Below, piece by piece: positions 1 to 8,576 of a stretch of 34,261 nt of DNA. The notes beneath the pieces are model-generated. The model saw nothing but the letters and a program-made list of their open reading frames with translations, was not told the origin of the DNA and made no database searches. Position 1 is the first letter of the stretch. Every line of letters begins with the position of its first letter. A program made the position numbers and the translations under genes. The stretch is taken from assembly GCF_028688295.1 (NCBI RefSeq), contig NZ_JAQTYM010000022.1:1-34261 (forward strand), given 5' to 3'. Origin of the DNA: Sulfuricurvum sp. (GTDB lineage: Bacteria > Campylobacterota > Campylobacteria > Campylobacterales > Sulfurimonadaceae).

Positions 1-201
1 GATGCTAAAAGTGACATCGATATACTCGTCGAAGCGACACCGCAATTTGCCTCAAAATACGGTTTTCAAGCCTTTGAACGTATCCGTCAAATACAAAATG
101 AACTTAGCAATGCACTCGGCGCAAAAGTCGATTTAGCGGATCGTACAGGGATGGGGAAAACAGCTCAAAAATTTATCATTGATCGGGCGATTTATGTCTA
201 A
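1..201 (+). CDS. MNT-type nucleotidyltransferase (antitoxin), 5' end outside window
   Basis: This open frame enters from the left edge and gives 66 residues ending in AIYV. It begins with DAKSDIDILVE, the second half of the nucleotidyltransferase active site (GSx10DxD, with two metal-binding aspartates); the GS part lies outside the window. A later VDLAD supplies the likely third aspartate. MNT proteins of this size act as antitoxins of HEPN RNases, which they inactivate by adding AMP to a tyrosine. The stop codon overlaps the next frame by 8 bases (ATGTCTAA), the usual MntA-HepT arrangement. The family call is firm; the antitoxin role is inferred because the partner is truncated. Confidence 0.85.
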   Translation, partial: DAKSDIDILVEATPQFASKYGFQAFERIRQIQNELSNALGAKVDLADRTGMGKTAQKFIIDRAIYV

Positions 202-325
202 AGAATCGATCAGTAAAATCTATCTCGAATACATCGAAGAAATTATAAGAGAAGCGGGAAGTATAACGAGAGCACTGGAAGATGCCGTTACCAAACGCCC
301 TCACTATCGCGGAATAATTCAATAA
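194..325 (+). pseudogene. Truncated HEPN-like partner of the MNT gene
   Basis: A 43-residue frame starts at an ATG inside the end of the MNT gene (MSKESISKIYLEYIEEII...) and stops at 323-325. Its start and opening helix resemble HEPN/HepT (DUF86) toxins, which are normally about 110-140 residues. The catalytic Rx4HxY motif of that family lies well past residue 43 and is absent. I found no continuation in the other frames before the next gene. It is most simply a 3'-truncated toxin remnant. A genuine small protein is possible but less likely. Confidence 0.5.
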
Positions 326-356
326 ACTCAAGTAGGTTAATGACGGATTATTGAAA

Positions 357-402
357 ATAAAAAGCTTCAAAAATACAAATTGAATATAAAAAGCTTCAAA
401 AA
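357..402 (+). repeat. Two 17-base direct repeats, 29-base period
   Basis: ATAAAAAGCTTCAAAAA occurs at 357-373 and again at 386-402. The second copy is followed by TGAAG at 404-408, which could pair with CTTCA at 394-398 as a weak hairpin. The repeat lies in the AT-rich gap between the truncated HEPN frame and the esterase gene. It may be a replication-slippage scar; no function is evident. Confidence 0.6.
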
Positions 403-439
403 CTGAAGTTGATACAAAAATATTCACTAAGGTTGAGTG

Positions 440-997
440 ATGATAATCTACCTACACGGCTTTAGAAGTCATGGAAGAGGGGTAAAGGCGGTTGCGTTGC
501 GACACTTTTGTGAGGAAGAGAACATAGGTTTTATCGCTCCTTCTTTGTCTTCAATCCCTGATCTTGCGATACAGACACTAGAAGATCTGATTGAAGCATT
601 TTTAAAAACAGAACAAGTTTATCTTATCGGATCTTCGTTAGGTGGATATTATGCGATGTATTTTGCTCATAAATACCATCTGCGATGTGTTCTGATTAAT
701 CCGGCAATTACTCCTTACTTAACGCTTGAACGTGGCCTCGGTTTTCCTCCTCATGTTTATGATCAAAGCACTTTTGAGTGGAATCGTGCCCATTTAGAAA
801 TGCTTAAAAAATACGACATTCCTGAGTACCGTGGTGAGAACGCACTTTTATTGGTTCAAACAGCCGATGAGGTGCTCGATTATACGGAAGCTGTTAAAAA
901 ATTAAGTGCTGCTGCCATGATAATAGAAGAGGGAGGTGATCATGGGTACCAAGGGTTCGAACGATATTTACATTTCATCTTAGATTTTTTAGAGTAG
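440..997 (+). CDS. YqiA-like alpha/beta-hydrolase (esterase)
   Basis: The 185-residue product matches the short UPF0227/YqiA esterase family of cytoplasmic serine hydrolases. It opens with the family signature IIYLHGFRS. The nucleophile elbow GSSLGG is at 64-69 with Ser66, the acid is in TADEVLDY (Asp143 or Asp147), and the catalytic histidine is His168 in GGDHGYQ. E. coli YqiA hydrolyses short acyl esters in vitro; the natural substrate is unknown. A GTG at 437 directly precedes the ATG at 440. I chose the ATG because AAGG (429-432) is then 7 bases away instead of 4. It appears to be a single gene, followed by a separate promoter for the receptor gene. Confidence 0.85.
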   Translation: MIIYLHGFRSHGRGVKAVALRHFCEEENIGFIAPSLSSIPDLAIQTLEDLIEAFLKTEQVYLIGSSLGGYYAMYFAHKYHLRCVLINPAITPYLTLERGLGFPPHVYDQSTFEWNRAHLEMLKKYDIPEYRGENALLLVQTADEVLDYTEAVKKLSAAAMIIEEGGDHGYQGFERYLHFILDFLE

Positions 998-1048
998 TTA
1001 AAATAATTTAGAATGTTTATTTTAATGTATATATAGATATTAATTTCT

Positions 1049-1054
1049 TATAAT
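1049..1054 (+). promoter_or_regulatory. -10 box upstream of chemotaxis receptor
   Basis: A perfect TATAAT sits 49 bases before the ATG at 1103. Transcription would start near 1061, only about 3 bases before an in-frame upstream ATG at 1064. This favours the downstream start, which has a good ribosome binding site. No clear -35 box is seen; the upstream DNA is strongly AT-rich. Confidence 0.55.
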
Positions 1055-1102
1055 TGTGTTATTATGTTGAGAATAAATTGTGTAGTAAGGCAGGTGTTTT
1101 GT

Positions 1103-2716
1103 ATGCAGATTAAACAGAAATTGATTATTATCAATCTAGGCGCCTTGATCGGTATGCTTTTGGTAGTTGCCATTGCAATGGTTGGGTACGGTTCAGTTTT
1201 GGAAAAAACAATTGAGAGTTCACAAGTCACATTAAAACAAATCGACAAAGCTCGTTCCATTCAAGTAGCTTTTAAAAAGCAGGTTCAAGAGTGGAAAAAT
1301 ATTTTACTTCGTGGTGAAAAACCGGAAAAATATGAAAAATATTTAAAAAACTTTACGAAACAAGAAGAGAAAATTCAACAAGAGATCGAAGAACTTAAAT
1401 CAATTACTGACAATCCAAAAATAGTTGCGATGATTGATGATTTTAGCGCTTCTCACAAAATATTGGGGCAGGAATATCGTCAAGGACTGGTGGCATTTAA
1501 CGGTGCTTCTTCTGAAAAATACAAAGTTGGTGATAAAGCCGTAGATGGAATTGATCGTGCCCCGACGGACAAACTGGATATTTTGGTTGAAGTGTATCAA
1601 AAAGAGTATGTAGAGATGAATGCAGCTATAAAAGTAGAAGCAGTCAATATTAAAACTCTTATATGGGTGGCTGCTTTACTTATTATCGGAATATTAAGCG
1701 GCGGTATTTTTATGATCACTAAATCGATAGTCGCATCGGTTAAGATTGCTGAAGAAGGGTGCGAGGTTATCGTGAAGACAAAGGAACTTAACAGACCTAT
1801 TCCGATTATTAATAATGATGAGATAGGTCATGTGATCGGACATGTCAATAGGTTAATTTCTGAAATGGGAAGTGCGATTATTTCATCCAAAAAATTGGCA
1901 AGTGAAAATGCACAGATCGCTTCGGATCTAACTGATACTTCGGCATTGATCAGTGCCAATACGTATGAAATTACATCGATTATTACCCGTACAAATGCTT
2001 CGTCTCAGGAAGTCTCTCTTCTCCTTGAATCAAGTAGACAACAATCCAAAGAAACCGGTGAGAGTATCAATCAAGCGAATGAGAAAGCTAAAGGTGCTGC
2101 GAATGATGTATTGAATGTGTCTCAATCTTTGCAAACCGCCGTGCAAGATCAGCATGAACTCTCTTCACGGCTGAAACAACTTTCATCTGAAGCGGAGCAA
2201 ATAAAATCAGTCCTAACGGTTATTTCAGATATCGCAGATCAAACGAATCTGCTTGCGCTTAATGCAGCCATTGAAGCGGCACGGGCCGGAGAACATGGCC
2301 GAGGGTTTGCTGTTGTTGCTGATGAAGTTAGAAAACTGGCGGAACGAACACAAAAAAGTCTCTCTGACAGTGGTGCTACGGTAGCAATTATCGTTCAATC
2401 GGTGACAGAAAGTACTGAAATGATGTCTAGAAACGCAGATTATATGGAAGCCCTCGGTAAAAAGTCACTTCAAGTTGAAGAGACAATGCGCAATGTTATA
2501 GACGTTATGGAAAATTCGGTACGAATGGCACAAGATACGGCTGAATCTGCAAAAATTGGGGCAGAAAAAACAAATATGACAATTGAAAATCTTGCAAATA
2601 TTGAAGAATGTGCCAAACGCAATAACTCTGGTACTGAAAGACTGTTAGATCAAGCAAAAACACTGGCATCCATCTCGAGTAATCTTTTAGGTGACTTAGT
2701 GTCTTTTCGATCGTAA
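1103..2716 (+). CDS. Methyl-accepting chemotaxis protein
   Basis: The 537-residue product is an inner-membrane chemoreceptor. A first membrane helix (about residues 7-28) is followed by a periplasmic helical sensor of about 155 residues, containing the [12 protein letters not shown] stretch common in receptors of this group. A second membrane helix spans about 185-206 and leads into a HAMP-like linker. The cytoplasmic signalling hairpin is clear: [21 protein letters not shown] near residue 376, then [19 protein letters not shown], the tip that contacts CheW and CheA. The start at 1103 is preferred over ATG 1064 because AAGGCAGG (1087-1094) is 8 bases upstream and the protein then starts as a membrane anchor. 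The ligand cannot be read from the sequence. The gene looks monocistronic. Confidence 0.95.
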   Translation: MQIKQKLIIINLGALIGMLLVVAIAMVGYGSVLEKTIESSQVTLKQIDKARSIQVAFKKQVQEWKNILLRGEKPEKYEKYLKNFTKQEEKIQQEIEELKSITDNPKIVAMIDDFSASHKILGQEYRQGLVAFNGASSEKYKVGDKAVDGIDRAPTDKLDILVEVYQKEYVEMNAAIKVEAVNIKTLIWVAALLIIGILSGGIFMITKSIVASVKIAEEGCEVIVKTKELNRPIPIINNDEIGHVIGHVNRLISEMGSAIISSKKLASENAQIASDLTDTSALISANTYEITSIITRTNASSQEVSLLLESSRQQSKETGESINQANEKAKGAANDVLNVSQSLQTAVQDQHELSSRLKQLSSEAEQIKSVLTVISDIADQTNLLALNAAIEAARAGEHGRGFAVVADEVRKLAERTQKSLSDSGATVAIIVQSVTESTEMMSRNADYMEALGKKSLQVEETMRNVIDVMENSVRMAQDTAESAKIGAEKTNMTIENLANIEECAKRNNSGTERLLDQAKTLASISSNLLGDLVSFRS

Positions 2717-2742
2717 TTTTCAAAAACAAGTATAGCTTTTCT

Positions 2743-2767
2743 CATTTTCACGCTTTACGTGGAAATG
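2743..2767 (+). terminator. Hairpin downstream of the chemoreceptor gene
   Basis: CATTTTCACG (2743-2752) pairs with CGTGGAAATG (2758-2767) as a 10-bp stem with one G-U pair and a 5-base loop, 26 bases after the receptor stop codon. The following bases are AT-rich but contain no long T run, so it is a plausible but not textbook terminator. Confidence 0.45.
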
Positions 2768-2841
2768 TTAATTGATTCTCTATAAGTCTAAATTCAACTA
2801 GTAGTATTTTTTAGAGGCATGAAGATATTTTCTAATTTGAA

Positions 2842-2867
2842 TATAATGATGTTTACATCAATATAAT
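2842..2867 (+). promoter_or_regulatory. Tandem -10 boxes flanking a palindrome upstream of gdhA
   Basis: TATAAT occurs at 2842-2847 and 2862-2867, both inside the same ATATAATGA nonamer 20 bases apart. Between them is TGATGTTTACATCA (2847-2860), an inverted repeat with 6-base arms and a 2-base spacer. The half-sites TGAT-N6-ATCA are reminiscent of CRP/FNR-family operators, but the regulator is unknown. A protein bound here would block either -10 box. The gdhA ATG follows at 2901 with a strong AAGGAG. Confidence 0.5.
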
Positions 2868-2900
2868 GAACCAATTTGTATTCGAAATAAGGAGATATAT

Positions 2901-4253
2901 ATGGTCGAAAAAATCTTAGCCAATCTCGAAAAATCAACCTGTGCGGTCGATAATACTTTTTTACAGGCAGTGAGTGAAGTTCTGACTTCATTGGAACCGA
3001 TTATTAAGAGTGATCCACGTTATGAGCAGTTTGCGATACTGGAGCGTCTCGTTACTCCGGATCGTGTTTTACAGTTCAAAGTCCAATGGCTCGATGATAA
3101 TAATCAGGTGCATATCAACAATGGTTATCGTATCCAGTTTAATAATTCACTGGGACCCTACAAGGGGGGATTACGTTTTCACCCCAGCGTTACGACCGGA
3201 ATGTTGAAGTTTTTAGCATTTGAGCAGATCTTTAAAAACTCTCTTACGGGTCTTCCTATTGGTGGAGCTAAAGGGGGATCGGATTTCGATCCTAAGGGGA
3301 AAAGTGATTTTGAGATCATGCGATTTTGTCGTGCATTTATGCGTGAGCTTTATCCATTTATCGGGGCACGTGTTGATGTCCCAGCCGGTGACATTGGTGT
3401 CGGTAGCCGTGAGATAGGGTATTTGTTCGGAGAGTACAAGCGGATGACACATACCTATGATGGGGTTCTCAGCGGCAAGCCTTATGCTTTTGGTGGTTCA
3501 TTGATGCGCCCTCAGGCAACGGGGTATGGGGTAGTCTATTTTGCCAAAGAAATGCTCAAAGAGGAGTTGCAAGAGTCGTTGGAGGGGAAAGTGTGTACGG
3601 TGAGCGGTGCGGGGAATGTTGCCATTCACACAATCGAAAAACTTCAGCAACTCGGGGCTTTAGCGGTTACTTGTAGTGACAGCGAAGGATCCATTTACGA
3701 TCCGCGTGGAATTGATTTACATGTACTGCGTGAACTCAAAGAAAATACTTATCGTTTATCGCTTCGTGAGTATGCAATACGCGTCCCCGGATCGGTCTAT
3801 ATACCAAAATCTGAATACCTAGAAAAAACCCATGCCATCTGGCAGATTCCTTGTTTCGCTGCATTTCCGTGTGCAACTCAAAATGAGTTAACATTATTAG
3901 ATGCTAAAAAATTGTTAGAAAATGGATGTGTGGCGGTAGTCGAAGGGGCAAATATGCCGACTGAACCAGAAGCTATAGAACTTTTCATTCGAGAGGGAGT
4001 ACTGTTTTCTCCAGGGAAAGCATCGAATGCGGGTGGGGTTGCCGTAAGTGAATTTGAAATGTCTCAAAATGCATCTATGGAGAAATGGGATTTTGAGAAG
4101 GTTGACCGTAAACTAGACGAATTGATGCGTCAGATTTACAAGCGGATAGCATTAACGGCAAAGGAATATGGTGTGGAGCGAAACTTTGTAGATGGTGCCA
4201 ATATCGCAGCCTTTAAACGGGTGGCTGAGGCCATGATTCTTGAAGGGGTTTGA
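2901..4253 (+). CDS. gdhA: Glutamate dehydrogenase, NADP-type
   Basis: The 450-residue product makes glutamate from 2-oxoglutarate and ammonium in the cytoplasm. Its length matches the hexameric bacterial GdhA class (E. coli is 447). Family blocks are intact: PYKGGLRFHPSV with Lys88, PIGGAKGGSDFDPKGKSD with the catalytic Lys124, and PAGDIGVGSRE with the catalytic Asp164. The Rossmann region SGAGNVAIHTIEKL is followed by CSDSEG, where serine in place of an acidic residue points to NADPH. AAGGAG lies just upstream of the ATG. The twin -10 boxes around a palindrome suggest regulated expression, plausibly by nitrogen or redox state. It is transcribed separately from ccsBA. Confidence 0.96.
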   Translation: MVEKILANLEKSTCAVDNTFLQAVSEVLTSLEPIIKSDPRYEQFAILERLVTPDRVLQFKVQWLDDNNQVHINNGYRIQFNNSLGPYKGGLRFHPSVTTGMLKFLAFEQIFKNSLTGLPIGGAKGGSDFDPKGKSDFEIMRFCRAFMRELYPFIGARVDVPAGDIGVGSREIGYLFGEYKRMTHTYDGVLSGKPYAFGGSLMRPQATGYGVVYFAKEMLKEELQESLEGKVCTVSGAGNVAIHTIEKLQQLGALAVTCSDSEGSIYDPRGIDLHVLRELKENTYRLSLREYAIRVPGSVYIPKSEYLEKTHAIWQIPCFAAFPCATQNELTLLDAKKLLENGCVAVVEGANMPTEPEAIELFIREGVLFSPGKASNAGGVAVSEFEMSQNASMEKWDFEKVDRKLDELMRQIYKRIALTAKEYGVERNFVDGANIAAFKRVAEAMILEGV

Positions 4254-4274
4254 TTGTTAATTTTAAATTAACAA
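4254..4274 (+). other. Perfect inverted repeat between gdhA and ccsBA
   Basis: TTGTTAATTT (4254-4263) and AAATTAACAA (4265-4274) are exact reverse complements around one central T, starting at the first base after the gdhA stop codon. As RNA this is an AT-only hairpin apart from one G-C pair, and no T run follows, so it would be a weak terminator. It could also be an operator for ccsBA, whose ATG is 53 bases downstream. Confidence 0.5.
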
Positions 4275-4326
4275 ACATTTATCCAACACCCACTACAATA
4301 TCGAATATTTTTCACATAGGTAATCC

Positions 4327-7300
4327 ATGAATAAAGTTCTCACCCTTCTAGGCTCCATGAAAACCATGGCAGCTCTTATGCTCGTTTTTGCCGTTTCTAT
4401 CGGCTATGCGACGTTTATCGAAAACGATTACGGCTCAATGACTGCTAAAGCAGACGTATACAATGCGAGATGGTTTGAAATCCTTCTCGCGTTACTCGCT
4501 ATTAATTTGACTCTCAACATCATCAATTTTAAAATGGCTCGTAAAGGTAAATGGCTTGTATTTATTTTTCACGTTGCTTTTTTAATTATCCTCGTAGGAG
4601 CAACGGTAACCCGTTATATGGGTTACGAGGGGATGATGCACATCCGTGAAGGCGAAAGCAGTGATGTGATTGTTAGTGCTGAGCCTTATGTTACGTTTAA
4701 AGTGACACAAGGAGATAAAACGTATGACTTTAAAGAGGTACTTTTCCTCTCTAAACGTACTTCAAATAGTTTCGAGCGGATGTTGGAGATTGAGGGTAAG
4801 CAAATACAGGTGAAACTGGATAGCTTTATGGGGGATGCTAGCTATGAAGCGGTTGCTGATCCAAAAGGTGAACCTCTTTTTAGTTTGATGGTTACCGGAG
4901 CGCAGGGGGCACAGCAAGTTTCTCTCAAGCAGGGTGAATTTATCGAAGCAAACGATATTGTGATTGATTTTGATTCGAACAAAACGTTTGATAAACCGAT
5001 TATTGCTTTAAGTGTTGAGGGGGATAAACCTTATTTGAATGCCCCTGCAACGCTCGCAACGCTGAGCATGGATACCCAAAAAACATCTTCGCTCGCCTCT
5101 GGAAAACATGAGATGACCAAACGTACTCTGTTCCAAACTCCACAAAGCGGGTTCGTTCTTCGTGATTTTATCCCGAAAGCGTCGATGAAACTGGTCACTG
5201 CTTCTACCAAAGAGAAAAAAGGGCCTATGATGCAACAAGGTTTACACGATGCCCTTACTCTTAGTTTTGCAAGCGGTGATAAAACAGCGACAGAGGTGGT
5301 ATTGGGCTCAGTGGGTGAGGTCGGTGAAGCCAAAAAAATCGTCTTGAATGACACCGTTATCGAGGTTGCATACGGTTCAATTGAACGTCAACTTCCTTTT
5401 TCAATCGCGTTGCGTGATTTTGAGTTAGAACGCTATCCAGGATCAATGTCTCCGGCATCGTATGCGAGTGAAGTGACACTTCTCGATCCGGCTAATCAAG
5501 AGAAATTTGATTTTCGTATTTACATGAACCATATCCTCGATTACCAAGGATATCGCTTTTTCCAATCTTCATTCGATCAGGATGAGTTGGGAACAGTTCT
5601 CTCGGTGAATCGTGATCCGGGGACGCTTATCACTTATATAGGGTATTTATTACTTGCTATTGGGATGTTTGGAGTGCTTATCGTGAAAAATGGTCGTTTT
5701 GCCGCTTTGGGTGAGAAACTCAAATCGATTCAAACCAAAAGTGCAGTTGTGGCGTTAGCGGCAGTACTCTTGGTGATGTTTAATGCAACAAATGCAATCG
5801 CTGCGGATGAGGAAAACCCTGTTATCAAAGTAGCAAAAGGGTTTGATAAAGCCCATGCCGATAAATTCGGTCATCTCATCGTCCAAGATTCCAGTGGACG
5901 AATGAAACCGATGGATACGTTGTCGCACGAGATTTTGGCAAAACTTAACCGTAATGACACTTTTTTAGGTTTGACATCGAATCAAGTTGTATTGGGGATG
6001 ATGCTCCGTCCCGATGCATGGCGTGAGATTGCAATCATCCGTACGGGTGACAAAGCGGTTAACAAACTGATCGGTCTTCCAGAAACTGCAAAAACAGCCG
6101 CATTTTCACAGTTTTTTGAAGCACCGGATGAAATTGCAGGGTACAAACTGGCGCAATTAGTCGATGAAGCGAATCGCAAAGCACCGGGTAAACGGGATAA
6201 ATTTGACAAAGCATTACTCAGTGTTGATGAACGGGTAAACGTCGCTTACATGGTCTATACCGGCTCATTGGTACGTATGTGGCCTAAGCCAAACGATAAA
6301 AACCATAAATGGGATGCAACCATTGAAGCGTTGCAAAACCTGAGCCCTAAAGAGTCTGAAATTGTCCGTCTTTTGGCTATCGGTTATTTCGGCTCAATAG
6401 ACGAAGCAATGAAAAGCGGCGACTGGACAAAAGCGGATGAGGCATTAGCACGCATCGATAAATACCAACGTTTCGTGGGTGCGAGTGTGTACCCAAGCGA
6501 TACGAAGGCTACCGTAGAGATCCTTTATAATAAAGTGAATATTTTCGAACAATTATGGCCTCTTTATTTTGTGGTCGGATTCACGTTGTTGATCTTATCT
6601 TTTATCAAAATTATTAAGCCCGCTATTCGTGCGGAGTGGTTGAGTAAAGTCTCTTTCGCTCTCCTTGTTCTTTTCTTTGTCGCACATACGGCAGGGCTTG
6701 CAATGCGTTGGTATATTTCAGGACATGCACCGTGGTCAAACGGCTATGAGTCGATGATCTATATCGGATGGGCGAGTGTATTGGCCGGATTTATCTTCTC
6801 TAGCCGTTCAGTAATGACGATGGCGGCTACGGCGATTATGACAGGATTGATTCTCTTTGTTGCCCATCTCAACTGGATGGACCCACAGGTGACCAATCTC
6901 GTCCCTGTACTTCAATCGTACTGGCTTACTATCCATGTGGCGATGATTACGGCGAGTTACGGTTTTCTAGGTCTTGGAGCGTTATTAGGGATGATTACCC
7001 TCATCCTCTTTATCCTCAAAAATTCAGCGAACTCTGATCGTTTAAATCTAGCGATTAAAGAGCTTAACGCGATCAATGAGATGAGTCTTATCATCGGTTT
7101 GATACTTCTCACCGTCGGAAACTTCCTCGGTGGAGTTTGGGCAAATGAGAGTTGGGGACGTTATTGGGGATGGGACCCGAAAGAGACATGGGCATTGGTA
7201 ACGATTTTGGTTTATGCGGTGGTTATTCACTTGCGTATGATCAAAGGAGCGTACAGCGACTATATCTTTAGTGTTGTGTCACTCTTGGCATTTACGTCGG

Positions 7301-7455
7301 TACTGATGACTTATTTCGGGGTAAACTACTACCTTGCTGGTCTTCATTCGTACGCAAAAGGAGATCCGGTTCCGGTACCTGATTTCGTACCGTGGACTTA
7401 TGCGGTGATCGCCCTTGTTATTGCGATGGCGTATCCGAAACGCAGTACAAAGTAA
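4327..7455 (+). CDS. ccsBA: Fused cytochrome c maturation protein CcsBA (system II)
   Basis: The 1042-residue inner-membrane protein exports haem and attaches it to CxxCH motifs of c-type cytochromes in the periplasm. The N-terminal part is ResB/CcsB-like: two early membrane segments (about 10-30 and 55-75), a third near 78-97, then a large periplasmic domain and another helix near 438-455. The middle holds a periplasmic region starting with VQDSSGRMKPMDTL. The C-terminal part is CcsA-like, with a periplasmic-face histidine near residue 787 (VAHTAGLAMRW), the tryptophan-rich haem-handling motif WGRYWGWDPKETWAL near 943-957, and a further conserved histidine in GLHSY. Fusion of the two halves is typical of Campylobacterota. 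The next gene begins 6 bases after the stop and may be co-transcribed. Confidence 0.95.
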   Translation: MNKVLTLLGSMKTMAALMLVFAVSIGYATFIENDYGSMTAKADVYNARWFEILLALLAINLTLNIINFKMARKGKWLVFIFHVAFLIILVGATVTRYMGYEGMMHIREGESSDVIVSAEPYVTFKVTQGDKTYDFKEVLFLSKRTSNSFERMLEIEGKQIQVKLDSFMGDASYEAVADPKGEPLFSLMVTGAQGAQQVSLKQGEFIEANDIVIDFDSNKTFDKPIIALSVEGDKPYLNAPATLATLSMDTQKTSSLASGKHEMTKRTLFQTPQSGFVLRDFIPKASMKLVTASTKEKKGPMMQQGLHDALTLSFASGDKTATEVVLGSVGEVGEAKKIVLNDTVIEVAYGSIERQLPFSIALRDFELERYPGSMSPASYASEVTLLDPANQEKFDFRIYMNHILDYQGYRFFQSSFDQDELGTVLSVNRDPGTLITYIGYLLLAIGMFGVLIVKNGRFAALGEKLKSIQTKSAVVALAAVLLVMFNATNAIAADEENPVIKVAKGFDKAHADKFGHLIVQDSSGRMKPMDTLSHEILAKLNRNDTFLGLTSNQVVLGMMLRPDAWREIAIIRTGDKAVNKLIGLPETAKTAAFSQFFEAPDEIAGYKLAQLVDEANRKAPGKRDKFDKALLSVDERVNVAYMVYTGSLVRMWPKPNDKNHKWDATIEALQNLSPKESEIVRLLAIGYFGSIDEAMKSGDWTKADEALARIDKYQRFVGASVYPSDTKATVEILYNKVNIFEQLWPLYFVVGFTLLILSFIKIIKPAIRAEWLSKVSFALLVLFFVAHTAGLAMRWYISGHAPWSNGYESMIYIGWASVLAGFIFSSRSVMTMAATAIMTGLILFVAHLNWMDPQVTNLVPVLQSYWLTIHVAMITASYGFLGLGALLGMITLILFILKNSANSDRLNLAIKELNAINEMSLIIGLILLTVGNFLGGVWANESWGRYWGWDPKETWALVTILVYAVVIHLRMIKGAYSDYIFSVVSLLAFTSVLMTYFGVNYYLAGLHSYAKGDPVPVPDFVPWTYAVIALVIAMAYPKRSTK

Positions 7456-7461
7456 AATGTA

Positions 7462-8562
7462 ATGACCGAAGCGTTAAAAGAACTTTTTGACGCGTATAAG
7501 CATCTCCCGGTTGGGGTGATGTTTTTTAAAGATCGAAAACTTTTTTTTGTTAATGATCATCTTAGAAATGTGTTACTCCTTCAAAATTTAGGGAGTATCG
7601 AAGTGATTCACATCATCGGTGAGATGGTTGGATTAGAAAACTTTTCAGATGAATCTCTATGCGATTTTTTCTTGCACAATAATCTTTTTTTATACCGTGA
7701 TAAACACTTTCAAATTGATCGCCAATCGTATGATAATATTGAGATATTTGTGATCATCCGTGTAAGCGATGAATCGATAAGTACCATTGATAAAACACGT
7801 TCTTTGAGGGAATTGCGTCACGATAATAAGGTAATGAATATACAACTGAGCGATGGTTATCATCAACTGTTACATCAAGCTCTTGGTGATTGGGAAAATA
7901 ATCATTACCCTTCAACCGTCTTATACAAAGGGATTCCGATTAAGGCTGAGTGTATGATTACAGATGCCTCAGGTGGAGAGATCGCTATCCGAGTCGAAAA
8001 AAAACAGTTATCTGCCGCAGGGATCGGGGTCCAGTGGCTAATCGGAAATCGGCGAGACAAGATGGTCCTTGGAACACTCAGTAGATATGATTTATCTCGA
8101 TCAATGATTTGGTTAAATCATCTGGAAATCATTAAAGACGGATTTCATCTCCGTCATGTTATACGCTACGGTGCATCCTCAGAAGATCAAATGATCCTAA
8201 CGATCAATGGTAAAAAATATACCGCTATTTTGCATGATATTTCTGAGAAAGGGGTATCGATTCTAAGTGATAACGGAGCACTTTTAGTTGCACTATCATC
8301 GGCAAAAGGGAAAACTATCAGTTCAGAATTATTCCTCTCAAATATCAAAATAACGGTTCATGCTGTTTGGCTTTATACGATAGCAATGGAAGAGGGGATA
8401 CAGATGAAAGCAGCATTTAGTATCGGGTATGACCTGCATAATGGAAGTTTATTGCGAGAATGGCTCAATGTAAAACAGCTTCAGTTGATTAAAGAAGTAC
8501 GTGCTTTTGTTCAGATGATCCCAACACCAGCTGTAAGTCATGAAGTAGAATGGGTCATTTAA
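7462..8562 (+). CDS. PAS-like / PilZ-domain protein, predicted c-di-GMP receptor
   Basis: I do not recognise this 366-residue soluble protein by name, but its C-terminal part is a PilZ domain. The binding signature is present as RHVIR (Arg231, Arg235) followed by DISEKG (Asp259, Ser261, Gly264), the RxxxR and DxSxxG motifs that hold c-di-GMP. The N-terminus (LPVGVMFFKDRKLFFVNDHLRN) reads like the start of a PAS sensor domain. A stretch at about 153-200 containing TDASGG could be a degenerate second PilZ-like barrel; this is uncertain. The gene starts 6 bases after ccsBA with little ribosome binding site, suggesting translational coupling. It is tail-to-tail with an HD-GYP gene, 14 bases apart, which fits a shared c-di-GMP circuit. 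Confidence 0.75.
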   Translation: MTEALKELFDAYKHLPVGVMFFKDRKLFFVNDHLRNVLLLQNLGSIEVIHIIGEMVGLENFSDESLCDFFLHNNLFLYRDKHFQIDRQSYDNIEIFVIIRVSDESISTIDKTRSLRELRHDNKVMNIQLSDGYHQLLHQALGDWENNHYPSTVLYKGIPIKAECMITDASGGEIAIRVEKKQLSAAGIGVQWLIGNRRDKMVLGTLSRYDLSRSMIWLNHLEIIKDGFHLRHVIRYGASSEDQMILTINGKKYTAILHDISEKGVSILSDNGALLVALSSAKGKTISSELFLSNIKITVHAVWLYTIAMEEGIQMKAAFSIGYDLHNGSLLREWLNVKQLQLIKEVRAFVQMIPTPAVSHEVEWVI

Positions 8563-8576
8563 AGAGCTTTTTATTC

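Noticed and set aside
1064-1102. Earlier ATG start for the chemoreceptor
   Set aside because: It would begin about 3 bases from the predicted transcript start with no ribosome binding site, and would place 13 extra residues before the membrane anchor.
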